15,794 nt of DNA from an uncultured bacterium (GTDB lineage: Bacteria; Cyanobacteriota; Vampirovibrionia; Gastranaerophilales; Gastranaerophilaceae). The translations under genes were made by a program, and so were the position numbers. The number at the start of each line of letters is the position of its first letter. The first letter of the stretch is position 1. This document shows, one piece after another, positions 1-8,200 of this stretch. The notes under the pieces were generated by a model. It did no database searches, was not told the origin of the DNA, and was given only the letters and a program-made list of their open reading frames with translations. The stretch is from NCBI GenBank assembly GCA_937894665.1, contig CALAWF010000263.1:1-15794 (forward strand). The letters are read 5' to 3'.

Positions 1-819
1 GCCTTTTTGAGTGTGGATATGGACAACTGTTGGCTTTTTAGTATCTTTTACTTGTTGGAAAGTTTCTATTAGTTTTTCAACATTGTTGCCTTCTTCAACA
101 TAATAGTAGTCAAATCCCATTGCTTTGAATATATTATCTTGTGCTTGTCCATTAGTTTTTCGAAGTTGTGCCAAACTATTATAAATTCCGCCTTCAACCG
201 GTGCAATTGCCATGTTATTGTCGTTAACAATAATAATCATGTTGGAATTTAAAACAGCTGCATTACTCAAACCTTCCAAGGCTTCTCCTCCTGAAAGAGA
301 ACCATCTCCAATAAGAGCTATAACATTGTATTTTTCACCTTTTAAATCTCTAGCTTTTGCAAGTCCTGTTGAAAGACTTAGAGATGTAGAAGTGTGTCCG
401 AGTATAAAGTTGTCGTGTTCACTTTCTTTTGGGTTGGAATATCCTGTGATTTCAGGATGAGCAAGTGGATTAACAAAAGCATCTTTTCTTCCTGTTAAAA
501 TTTTGTGAGGATAAATTTGGTGTGAAACATCGTAAACGATTTTATCCTTTGGAGAATTGAACACATAATGAAGTGCAATTGTTGCTTCTACTATTCCTAA
601 ATCCGGTCCAAGGTGTCCGCCGATTGTATCAACTTTATTTATTATCGCAGTTCTAATATCTCCTGCAAGGGTGTTCATCTCAGGAATTGTAAGATTTTTT
701 ACATCCTGTGGCGAATTTACTTTGTCAAATACTTCCGAATATTTTTGCTGGGCAAATGTTAGGTTTGAACTACTTAAAAATAACAAAGCAGTTGCCATAA
801 TTAGCCATTTCTTTTTCAT
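1..819 (-). CDS. DXS-like thiamine-diphosphate enzyme with an N-terminal signal peptide (partial, 3' end outside window)
   Basis: The 273 codons visible are the N-terminal part of a transketolase-superfamily enzyme closest to 1-deoxy-D-xylulose-5-phosphate synthase. Family marks are GGHLGPDLG (67-75, containing the conserved His of DXS), the block around HKILTGRKD (105-113), GHTSTS (141-146), the TPP/Mg motif from GDGSLSGGEA (171-180) to NDN (199-201), and an HIHTQKG end (267-273). The stretch after NDN is much shorter than in E. coli DXS. This matches, from memory, a clade of roughly 580-residue DXS-like proteins in Bacteroidetes and Firmicutes whose true reaction is uncertain, so the name dxs is withheld. 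Residues 1-23 form a signal peptide: MKKKW, a hydrophobic core, then cleavage after TFA. Family members normally begin near residue 28. The start at 819 follows a strong Shine-Dalgarno (complement of 824-832, four bases away). An in-frame ATG at 834 overlaps that site and is less likely. The superfamily assignment is firm; substrate and cell location are not. Confidence 0.88.
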   Translation of the reverse strand, partial: MKKKWLIMATALLFLSSSNLTFAQQKYSEVFDKVNSPQDVKNLTIPEMNTLAGDIRTAIINKVDTIGGHLGPDLGIVEATIALHYVFNSPKDKIVYDVSHQIYPHKILTGRKDAFVNPLAHPEITGYSNPKESEHDNFILGHTSTSLSLSTGLAKARDLKGEKYNVIALIGDGSLSGGEALEGLSNAAVLNSNMIIIVNDNNMAIAPVEGGIYNSLAQLRKTNGQAQDNIFKAMGFDYYYVEEGNNVEKLIETFQQVKDTKKPTVVHIHTQKG

Positions 820-845
820 TTTTCCTCCCTCCATATTATTATTTT

Positions 846-876
846 ATTATAAAACTTGATAGCAACTATCAGTCAA
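846..876 (-). promoter_or_regulatory. Sigma-70 type promoter of the DXS-like gene
   Basis: Read on the minus strand, a TTGACT -35 (complement of 871-876) is followed by 19 bases and then a perfect TATAAT -10 (complement of 846-851). The spacer is slightly long; moving the -10 by one base gives TTATAA with 18. Transcription would start near 839, giving a leader of about 20 bases that still contains the Shine-Dalgarno at 824-832. This supports the start codon at 819 over the one at 834. Confidence 0.6.
857..871. promoter_or_regulatory. Palindrome inside the DXS-like promoter, possible operator
   Basis: TGATAG (857-862) and CTATCA (866-871) form a perfect six-base inverted repeat around a CAA spacer. 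It lies between the -35 and -10 of the minus-strand promoter, where a bound repressor would block RNA polymerase. No regulator gene is adjacent in the window. The size and position are typical of an operator half-site pair, but a six-base palindrome in AT-rich DNA can arise by chance. Confidence 0.3.
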
Positions 877-973
877 GAGAACTAGATTGTAAATTTTTCT
901 AAATATTTATTGGTTTTTAGCAAAAAAATATTTAGTCTGATTTACTATTAAAGTATAAGAATAAAGGAAAATT

Positions 974-3328
974 ATGTTAGTTCAAAAAGTTACATTCACC
1001 CCTGTTGATAGAAATTTGTTAACATCCAGAAATAATGCTAAAAATACTTCGCCAATAAATGTAGAATCCCCTAAATATTCCAAAATTGATTATTCAAAAT
1101 TAGGAATAATTTCATTTTGTGGGATAAATCCGAAAAAAATAAATCTTGATATTGAAAAGTCAAAATTGTTGCGACAAATTACCGAACTTTTACAAACAGA
1201 AGAGCCGGATTTGGATACTGCTGAATTGACGATGAAAGTTATGCGTAGAGTAATGAATTTTTTTAGAGAGTCGATGAAAAGACAAACAAAAATATTAGAG
1301 GAGGCTGAAAAACTAGCCGATAATAAAGTTTTAAATCCTCAGCAAAAACTTGAAGAAATTCAAAAATTACAAAAAAAATTAACTCAAACTTCAAAGTTTA
1401 AATACAATCCAGATGGACCTAAAAATAAAAAGCAAGTAGCTGAAAATATTGATTATCAATTGTTAAACAAATTAAAATCCGCCGTTGTTGAAGATGATTT
1501 CAATTTGGGTAAAGTTTTAACAGATTATTATAGTGGATTAAAAAATATTACAAAAATTGAGGATTTGAAAAAACAATATCCAAAAATTAAAACTCCAACA
1601 TCTCCTCAAGAAGTTATTGCAAATAAAATTGAGAGTGTTTTAACTCGTGATTTTTATGAAGGTTTGGCGGATAATATGGATTCAGTAGAAGAAGCTAGTG
1701 AATATTGTGTAAAACCTGTTGGGGCATTAGTTTATGATATTGCAATGAAACATAAAGTGGATCCGATAAAATTATTTGATGCGGTTTTCCCTCATACAGC
1801 AGTCAGCATTTTTGAAAGATATGAAAAAGTTGCGACAAGTGGAATGTCCTCAATTCCTGAAGTTCGAAAGGTTAAAACTCCACAAGTCAGTGATTTAGAT
1901 TTGAAACTTTTGAATGTTGATTTTGATGATTTTGTAACATCCACAGTTCGAAAACATTATCTTGAAGGTCAAAAGTTGAATGAAATTACGTATGAAAAAG
2001 ACGGAGTTTCTATTCCTCTATCTGATTTGAGAGGTTCTGAATACAAGTTTGAAAAAATGCCGGAAAAAGTTCGTTCATTTGTGAAAACTGGTGAAACTCT
2101 TGATTATGCACAAAAAGATTATGATAATTTTGACATGAAGCAATTCAAAGCCAGATTGGATTTCTTTGCGAATGCAGAATTAAGTGAAAATGAAGAAATT
2201 TTGGGCAAAATTATTGATTTTGATAGTTGCGATTTTACGCCGGAAGATATGAAATTTTTATCAAAATTTTTGAGAGAATTAGATTCTGTTCGTGAAGGTA
2301 AAAAATCTATGGCAGAAGCTGTTGAATCTATTAAAGAACAAGATTTAGCTCCAAAAGGAACAAATAAATTAAACGAAATCGCAAGACAAAAAGCAGAAGA
2401 AGATATAAAAATTAAGCAAAAAGCTACCGCAGAATTAAAAGGAATAAAAAGAGATTTTGATAGTGCGATGAACATTCTTTATCAAAATAATTTGGCGGAT
2501 TTGGCAAACTCTTGTGCTGATTACCGACCAAAATCTATAGATGCTTGTGAAGATGCAAAATATTTGATTTCTTTGATAAATAAAAATATTGATAATGACA
2601 CAAAAGTTTTGAATAGAAAATCTGTAGAACAAAGTGTAATGCGTTGGGATACATATAATTTATACAAAAAAAGTGGTAAAGCAAGTGATAAGGCTTTAGC
2701 GAAGGCTGAAACTTTTGCAATGAAAACTGATGGGACAATTGATATTGACAAAGCCGGACAATACTTATTGAACTCTCAAGTTGTAAAAATTTATCCGGAG
2801 AGTGTAAAATATTCAGAATATCCGGAGGTTTTGGATAAAGTTATAGAAAAAACTGCATCCCAAGATGAAGCAGTCAGATACTTGTGCAAATACGAAGATT
2901 ATGCAAATTTATCTCAAGAAAATAAGGCTCAACTTTCAAATTTTATGGACTTGTTTGACCAAAAAAATTCTGTTGATAAAGCAATTTTGAAAGCTATAAT
3001 TGAACAAGATTATTTGAATGTTGATACTCCAGTTCAAATTAAAACTGCAGGGGCAGAACCTATAACTGCAACATTTAGTGCAAAAGCCAAAAAGGCGATT
3101 GCTGATAAATATAAGTATCCGATTTGCGTATCTTATCTTAGAGGTTTTGAAGATGCTTTGAATAATTTTGCAAGAGAATGGGGTTCTTCCGGAATTAAAA
3201 AGACAGGAAAAAATAATAACACTTTGAGATATAAAATGGAATTAAAAATTGCCGGAGAGGATGATAGATTATTCTCAAGCAATAATGATTACTATTTTGA
3301 TGTCTTTTCAGATAAGGGTTTCCACTAG
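974..3328 (+). CDS. Large soluble helix-rich protein of unknown function (784 aa)
   Basis: I do not recognise this protein. There is no signal peptide and no convincing membrane segment, so it is probably cytoplasmic. The first 55 residues are Asn/Ser/Lys-rich and look unstructured, with one short hydrophobic stretch, GIISFCGINP (44-53). From about residue 58 it is strongly charged and helical. Coiled-coil-like stretches lie near 86-138, including KLEEIQKLQKKL (125-136), and near 455-505, rich in Lys, Glu and Ala. The last 40 residues change character to short strand-like segments, YKMELKIAGEDDR and YYFDVFSDKGFH, suggesting a small separate C-terminal domain. The ATG has an AAGGA-type ribosome site at 965-969. 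It is divergent from the DXS-like gene, and the 154-base gap gives no confident promoter on this strand. The kinase gene 108 bases downstream has its own possible promoter. The gene is certainly real; its function is unknown. Confidence 0.85.
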   Translation: MLVQKVTFTPVDRNLLTSRNNAKNTSPINVESPKYSKIDYSKLGIISFCGINPKKINLDIEKSKLLRQITELLQTEEPDLDTAELTMKVMRRVMNFFRESMKRQTKILEEAEKLADNKVLNPQQKLEEIQKLQKKLTQTSKFKYNPDGPKNKKQVAENIDYQLLNKLKSAVVEDDFNLGKVLTDYYSGLKNITKIEDLKKQYPKIKTPTSPQEVIANKIESVLTRDFYEGLADNMDSVEEASEYCVKPVGALVYDIAMKHKVDPIKLFDAVFPHTAVSIFERYEKVATSGMSSIPEVRKVKTPQVSDLDLKLLNVDFDDFVTSTVRKHYLEGQKLNEITYEKDGVSIPLSDLRGSEYKFEKMPEKVRSFVKTGETLDYAQKDYDNFDMKQFKARLDFFANAELSENEEILGKIIDFDSCDFTPEDMKFLSKFLRELDSVREGKKSMAEAVESIKEQDLAPKGTNKLNEIARQKAEEDIKIKQKATAELKGIKRDFDSAMNILYQNNLADLANSCADYRPKSIDACEDAKYLISLINKNIDNDTKVLNRKSVEQSVMRWDTYNLYKKSGKASDKALAKAETFAMKTDGTIDIDKAGQYLLNSQVVKIYPESVKYSEYPEVLDKVIEKTASQDEAVRYLCKYEDYANLSQENKAQLSNFMDLFDQKNSVDKAILKAIIEQDYLNVDTPVQIKTAGAEPITATFSAKAKKAIADKYKYPICVSYLRGFEDALNNFAREWGSSGIKKTGKNNNTLRYKMELKIAGEDDRLFSSNNDYYFDVFSDKGFH

Positions 3329-3376
3329 AAATAACTTCAAATATCTTACGAAAATAAATATTAGCCGGTTGGATAA

Positions 3377-3405
3377 TTGTTCAGGTGGTTAAAAAATAGT
3401 ACTAT
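3377..3405 (+). promoter_or_regulatory. Possible promoter of the histidine kinase gene
   Basis: TTGTTC (3377-3382), a 17-base spacer and TACTAT (3400-3405) make a weak sigma-70-like pair. Transcription would begin near 3412, about 25 bases before the ATG at 3437. The match is moderate (three of six and four of six positions) in AT-rich DNA, so it is tentative. If correct, it excludes the upstream TTG at 3377 as the translation start. Confidence 0.3.
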
Positions 3406-3436
3406 TCTCATATACTTACTTAACTTATTCAAAAAT

Positions 3437-4909
3437 ATGATTGATATTGAAGGAAAAGAACATTTATTAGATGCAATTTTTGAGTATTGCGAAGATATAA
3501 TTACAGTAAAAGATTTGGATTTGAATTATATCGCATATAATAAAGCGTTTTTGAAGTCTGTTATTGAAGGGGATGAAAATACTCAGATTATTGGAAAATC
3601 TGTTTATGATCTTTTTCAAGATTCAGGAAGTGCTAAAATTGTTATAAATAATGCACAAAAAGCAATTTCTGAATTAGAAACAAACTGTTATACTTTCCGT
3701 CATAGAATTCACGGTGTAAATAAAATAATGAAACAAACAACGACTCCAATTGTAAGAGATGGAGTTGTTTGTGGTGTTTTATCTGTTTCTCGGGATGTTA
3801 CAAGAGAAGAAAATTTAAAAACAAGATTATTGGAAAAGAATTATCAATTAAATACTCTGCTTGAAAATTTACCTGTTCTTGTATGGATGAAAGATATTAA
3901 TAGAAATCTAGTTGTTGCAAATAATGAATCTCGGGATTTTGTATTGAATGGCGTTGATCATTATTCTGATGGCGTTACAATCAATATGGAAGAAGCTCTT
4001 TCTGAAGTTGATAATGAAGATAATTATGTTTTGCAAAATAAGAAACATTTGCGAAAAGCAAAAGTTGCAATTGATAATGATGGCAAACAACATTGGTATA
4101 GAATTCATAAAGCTCCAATCATGATGCCGAATAATGAAGTAGGAGGATTGGTAACAATTGCAAAAAATATTGATGCGGATAAGCGATTAGAGCATCAACG
4201 AGATTTGTTTTTAGCAACGTTATCTCATGATTTGAAAAATCCTTTACAAGCTCAAATTAGTTCTCTTGAGATGTTATATCGTGAGTATTATGGGAAAATT
4301 GATGAAGGGCATCAAGAAATTATGGAATTAGTTATAGAATCTGCTAAATATATGAAAGATATGCTCTGTACTTTACTAAAAACTTGCAAACAAAATAGTG
4401 GGATTATTCAACTTGTTTATTCTCGATTTGATATTATTGCATTGATGAATAAATCAATAAAAGAGGTTAGGGATTTAGGTAAAGTTAAAAATGTCGAAAT
4501 TCGGTTTAACTCTCAATTGAAAAATAATGAAAATATGATGTATGCAGATGAAAACCAATTGCGTCGTGTGATAGGTAATATGCTCAATAATGCTATAAAT
4601 TATGCGTTTGAAAATAGTGTTGTGAATATTTTTATAGGACAAGAAAATGGTTTTTACATAATTGATTTTAATAATGAGAGTGAAGAAATTTCAGAAGAAT
4701 TAAAAGTAAATATTTTTGATAAATATGTATGTGGAAATCCTTTAGAATCAAATAGCGGTGTTGGTTTAGGTTTATATTTTTGTCGCAAAATTTTGGAAGC
4801 TCATGATGGAACTATAAGTTTGAATAACAATGGAACTCAAAATACTTTTTCTGTAAAAATTCCAATTTTGAATGAAGATTCTGCATTAATAACAGAAGTA
4901 GCATTATAA
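3437..4909 (+). CDS. Cytoplasmic PAS-PAS sensor histidine kinase
   Basis: A two-component sensor kinase of 490 residues. PAS 1 spans about 8-120 (ITVKDLDLNYIAYNKAF near 22-38) and PAS 2 about 135-248 (LENLPVLVWMKDINRNLVVA near 142-161). The HisKA domain follows with H-box FLATLSHDLKNPL, so His264 is the phosphorylation site. The HATPase domain has N-box QLRRVIGNMLNNAINYA (374-390) and a clear G2 box, GVGLGL (441-446). The G1 box is degenerate: DxGxG aligns with NNESEEIS (412-419), lacking the glycines and with Asn in place of Asp. No membrane segments are evident, so it should sense a cytoplasmic signal through the PAS domains. No receiver domain or response-regulator gene is in the window, making it an orphan here. 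The start is uncertain: ATG 3437 lacks a good ribosome site, while an in-frame TTG at 3377 would add 20 hydrophobic residues. The ATG fits the PAS boundary and the candidate promoter better. Confidence 0.9.
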   Translation: MIDIEGKEHLLDAIFEYCEDIITVKDLDLNYIAYNKAFLKSVIEGDENTQIIGKSVYDLFQDSGSAKIVINNAQKAISELETNCYTFRHRIHGVNKIMKQTTTPIVRDGVVCGVLSVSRDVTREENLKTRLLEKNYQLNTLLENLPVLVWMKDINRNLVVANNESRDFVLNGVDHYSDGVTINMEEALSEVDNEDNYVLQNKKHLRKAKVAIDNDGKQHWYRIHKAPIMMPNNEVGGLVTIAKNIDADKRLEHQRDLFLATLSHDLKNPLQAQISSLEMLYREYYGKIDEGHQEIMELVIESAKYMKDMLCTLLKTCKQNSGIIQLVYSRFDIIALMNKSIKEVRDLGKVKNVEIRFNSQLKNNENMMYADENQLRRVIGNMLNNAINYAFENSVVNIFIGQENGFYIIDFNNESEEISEELKVNIFDKYVCGNPLESNSGVGLGLYFCRKILEAHDGTISLNNNGTQNTFSVKIPILNEDSALITEVAL

Positions 4910-4967
4910 ATTTTTTAAGTTATGTAAAAAGACGGTTCAACTCTCGAAACTATTGATATAATTGCTT

Positions 4968-5011
4968 TATGATATGATATGATATGATATGATATGATAT
5001 GATATGATATG
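4968..5011 (+). repeat. Pentanucleotide tandem repeat (GATAT), about 8.8 copies
   Basis: Eight perfect GATAT units fill 4971-5010. The period-five match extends three bases to the left and one to the right, giving 44 bases without a mismatch. The tract lies in the 295-base gap between the kinase and the autotransporter, about 130 bases upstream of the autotransporter -35 and 193 bases before its start codon. It is not inside a credible reading frame. Perfect short-unit tracts change copy number by slipped-strand mispairing, and tracts of this kind upstream of surface-protein genes act as expression switches in other bacteria (for example the TAAA tract of Neisseria nadA). The rest of the gap (4910-4967 and 5012-5142) is AT-rich, with no gene or clear terminator seen. 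Confidence 0.97.
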
Positions 5012-5142
5012 GCAAAATATTCTTAATTTTTGTTAAATTTTTCATTCCTATTGAAAAATCTTAAATTTGCGTAACTATTACTATTATAGCTAATTCAGCA
5101 AAAATGGAAATGATTTACCCTGTAAAAAATAGTCTAATTTTT

Positions 5143-5171
5143 TTGAAAAATTCCTATGTTTTATTTATAAT
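5143..5171 (+). promoter_or_regulatory. Near-consensus sigma-70 promoter of the autotransporter gene
   Basis: TTGAAA (5143-5148) and a perfect TATAAT (5166-5171) are separated by exactly 17 bases. Transcription should start near 5178, leaving a leader of about 27 bases with a GAGGA ribosome site (5196-5200) four bases before the ATG at 5205. This is the best promoter in the window. It lies 131 bases downstream of the GATAT tract, so a change in repeat number would alter upstream spacing rather than the core promoter. A second TTGAAA at 5051-5056 has no well-spaced -10. Confidence 0.75.
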
Positions 5172-5204
5172 CTGAATATAAGAAGACTGGAATAAGAGGA
5201 AGTT

Positions 5205-8200
5205 ATGAAGAATAATAATAAAAGAGTCAAACTTGTTGCAATTTCTGTTGCGATGATGTTGAGTGCCCAATGTGCTATGGCTGATAGTGCAGCAATTAAT
5301 GTTTCCAATTCTGGAGATTTAAAATCTGTTCTAAAGCAATCTACAGCAATTGATTATGTGCAATTGACCAAAAATTCAATAAAATCAGAGGAATCTATAA
5401 AACTTGGTGCTTGGATTTCAGAAGGTAGGTATGCAAAATCTATCACTATTGATGGTGGAAATTCTAATTTAGATTCCAATGGTTTATCTTTGGGTATTAC
5501 TCCTAATGCGGCTCTTTTTGATATTCAGCCAGGAACGGAGTTAAGTATTAGAAACACTCTTATCAAGGATGTTAATTCTTACAAATGGGGCGGGGCTATC
5601 TATAATGAAGGAACTTTGAATGCTGAAAATATGTCTTTCTATAATAACGGTTCTCCTTTGAGTGGTGCTATTGCAAATATGAGTCTTGCTACTTTGAATG
5701 GCAATATGAAGTTTACATCTAATCGTTCTTCTGGTAATGGTGGTGCAATTTTTAATATTGGAACTTTAAATATTGTTTCTGGGACAGGTCATTCTATAGA
5801 TTTTAGCCAAAATAAGGCTTCTAGTTATGGTGGTGCTATTTACAACGGAAAAGGCTCTATAACTCTCCCTAATGATTCAAGATTTAAAGATTCTGTTGGT
5901 CGTATAACTTTTGATAGTAATAGTACTTACAACTTTGAAAATAACTCTGCTGTATCTGGTGGAGCAATTTATAATGAAGCAATTATGACAATTACCGGAA
6001 AGGTGGATTTTAAAGGCAATAAGGCTGACAATAATGGTGGTGCTATTTATAATAATTCCGGTAATTTGAACTTGATTGGAACTCGTGATTCTGATGGGAA
6101 TGCATCTATCGTTTTTGATGGTAATACTGCCGGTTTAAATGCTGATGGCACTGGTAAAACTAATGATCAGTATAAAGGTGGGGCATTGTATGTTGAGGGC
6201 GAAAATTCTTCTCCTGCATATGTAAATATTATTTCAACAGATTTTAAAAACAATAAAGTAAATACTCATGGTGGTGCTGTTTACTTTGATAAAAGAGTCG
6301 ATTTCAATATTGAAAATTCTCATTTTTCAGATAATGGGACTGTCGGCAAGCCCGGAACAGAAGATGGATGGGGTGGTGCTATTGGTTTAGGTAATAAGGG
6401 ATATATTGCTGGTTTTATAAATAATTCTGTTTTTGAAAGAAATTATTCTACTGATTCCGGTGGTGTAATGGCATCAAATACCGGAGTAACGATTGTTAAC
6501 TCTCAGTTTTATAATAATAAAGCAAAATATTCTGCAGGTGCCGTTTCTTACAATCCTCAAGGAAAATATGGTACAGATGAGTATTTAAAGTTAATTGCAG
6601 ATGGTGGAGATACAATTTTCGGCGGAAACTATGTTGAAGGTGGAACTGCTACATACAAATGGAAGAATAACAATGGCGTAAGCCAAGTTTCTTCTTATGA
6701 TATTCCTAAATCTCAAGAAGGTATTTATATTGGTAATTATTCAAATAATAGCCGTGGAGATGATGGAAATGATAGTACTGTATATTTCAATGCCGGAAAT
6801 TCCGGAAGTTTGATTTTTAATGATATTGTTAACGCTTATGGCGATTCTTTAGATGATGTTCATGGTGCTAATAAGCGTAAACCCGAAAATGCAAATCATA
6901 ACATTCAATTAAACGCTTCAAGAGTTGAGTATGGCAGATTAGAATCAACTTCAAGCAATTCTAATACTAGTTTTGCACCAACAAATGGTATGATAATTTT
7001 CAATAACACTGTTAAGGGTGCAAATTTAGTTCTTCATAATGGAACATTGGCTTTTCGTAAAGAAAATAGTTTAGATGGTTATGTTAGTTCTTTGGATAAA
7101 TATTTTTCTGATGGTGCTAAAATTACTCTTAAAGGCGGAACTTTAGATTTAGCAAATAATCATATTGAAACAGAAACAGAATTTAATCCTGATAAAATTG
7201 ATGTTTTAGGTGATGCTAATTTAAGGTTGGATTTAACTATTTCTGTAGATTCAAATGGAGAATTAACCGGAGCTATTGATAGAATTGGTTCGAATATAAT
7301 GTCTTCCAATTCAAATGGGAAATTAACTATTGATAAGATTTCTTTTGGTGATTCAAAAATTACAATTGAAAATCCAGAAAATTTACTTGGTAAATATAAA
7401 GATTTTCAATTTGCTAATTCAAATATGGTTGCAACGGAATTACAAAATAGTTTATCGACAATTATTACAAGTAATGCCGGATATAAATTAGATATTACAG
7501 GGGTTGGAGATGGCGAAACTAAAAATGCATTAAGAGTTACTCAAGTTGTTGATGCCGGAGGTTTGCCTGTTGCCGTTTCTCTAGGACAAGATAGTGAAAT
7601 TGCCAATGCAAGAACATATGTGTATAATGCAACAGAAGATGAAACTATTGGTGGTACAAATAAATGGGAAAAAGGTTATCATATTTATAAAGAGGATACC
7701 CCTGCTTCTCGTTCGACTTCAAATATTTTAAAAGGTAATGTTCTTCAAATCAATGGTAATGGCAAAAATATTATTGCATCTGATGCAGCTGTCGGTATTG
7801 CGTTAGGGAATCAACAAGAATTAACAATTAATGATGTTAAAAAGGCGGATGGTTCCGGTTGGAAAGGTTTTAATTCTGCAATTATTAATAAAGGTGGGGT
7901 TGTAAATTTAAACAATTCAATTTTTAGTGATAATAATTCTGATTCTGCTAAATATTATGATATTCCAGATTCTTCTGGTAATAAACAAGAGTATCAAAAA
8001 GATGCTAATGGTGGTGCTGTCTTAAATGCTGCTGGAACTTTGAATATTACCAATACAACTTTCAAAAACAATTCTGCGACTGGTTTTGGAGGTGCAATTT
8101 ATAATGCAAAAGATGCAATTGCAAATATTACTGCAACAGATTCTAATACCGTAGAATTTACAGGTAACAATGCAACAAAAGGTAAGGATATTTACAACGC

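Noticed and set aside
820..834. In-frame ATG at 834 (minus strand) as the start of the DXS-like protein
   Set aside because: It overlaps the Shine-Dalgarno of the ATG at 819 and would lie almost at the predicted transcription start. It would also put Glu-Gly-Gly-Lys before an otherwise typical signal peptide.
212..859. Plus-strand open frames opposite the DXS-like gene (212-460 and 671-859)
   Set aside because: They are shadows of a minus-strand gene whose conserved TPP motifs fix the reading frame.
3205..3325. RelE/ParE-like toxin domain at the end of the 784-residue protein
   Set aside because: The alternating strand pattern and Arg/Phe positions are only loosely similar. The segment is too short for the fold and no antitoxin gene is adjacent.
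3377..3436. Upstream in-frame TTG start adding 20 hydrophobic residues to the histidine kinase
   Set aside because: It has no good ribosome site and coincides with a possible -35 box. The ATG at 3437 fits the start of the first PAS domain, although its own ribosome site is also weak.
4968..5011. CRISPR-like or coding-repeat explanation for the GATAT tract
   Set aside because: There are no spacers, the unit is only five bases, and no reading frame with a start and useful length runs through it. It is a simple sequence repeat.
5205..5282. Lipoprotein signal in the autotransporter because of Cys23
   Set aside because: The residues before the Cys (LSAQ) do not form a lipobox, since Gln is at -1. 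A signal peptidase I site after AMA (24-26) fits instead.
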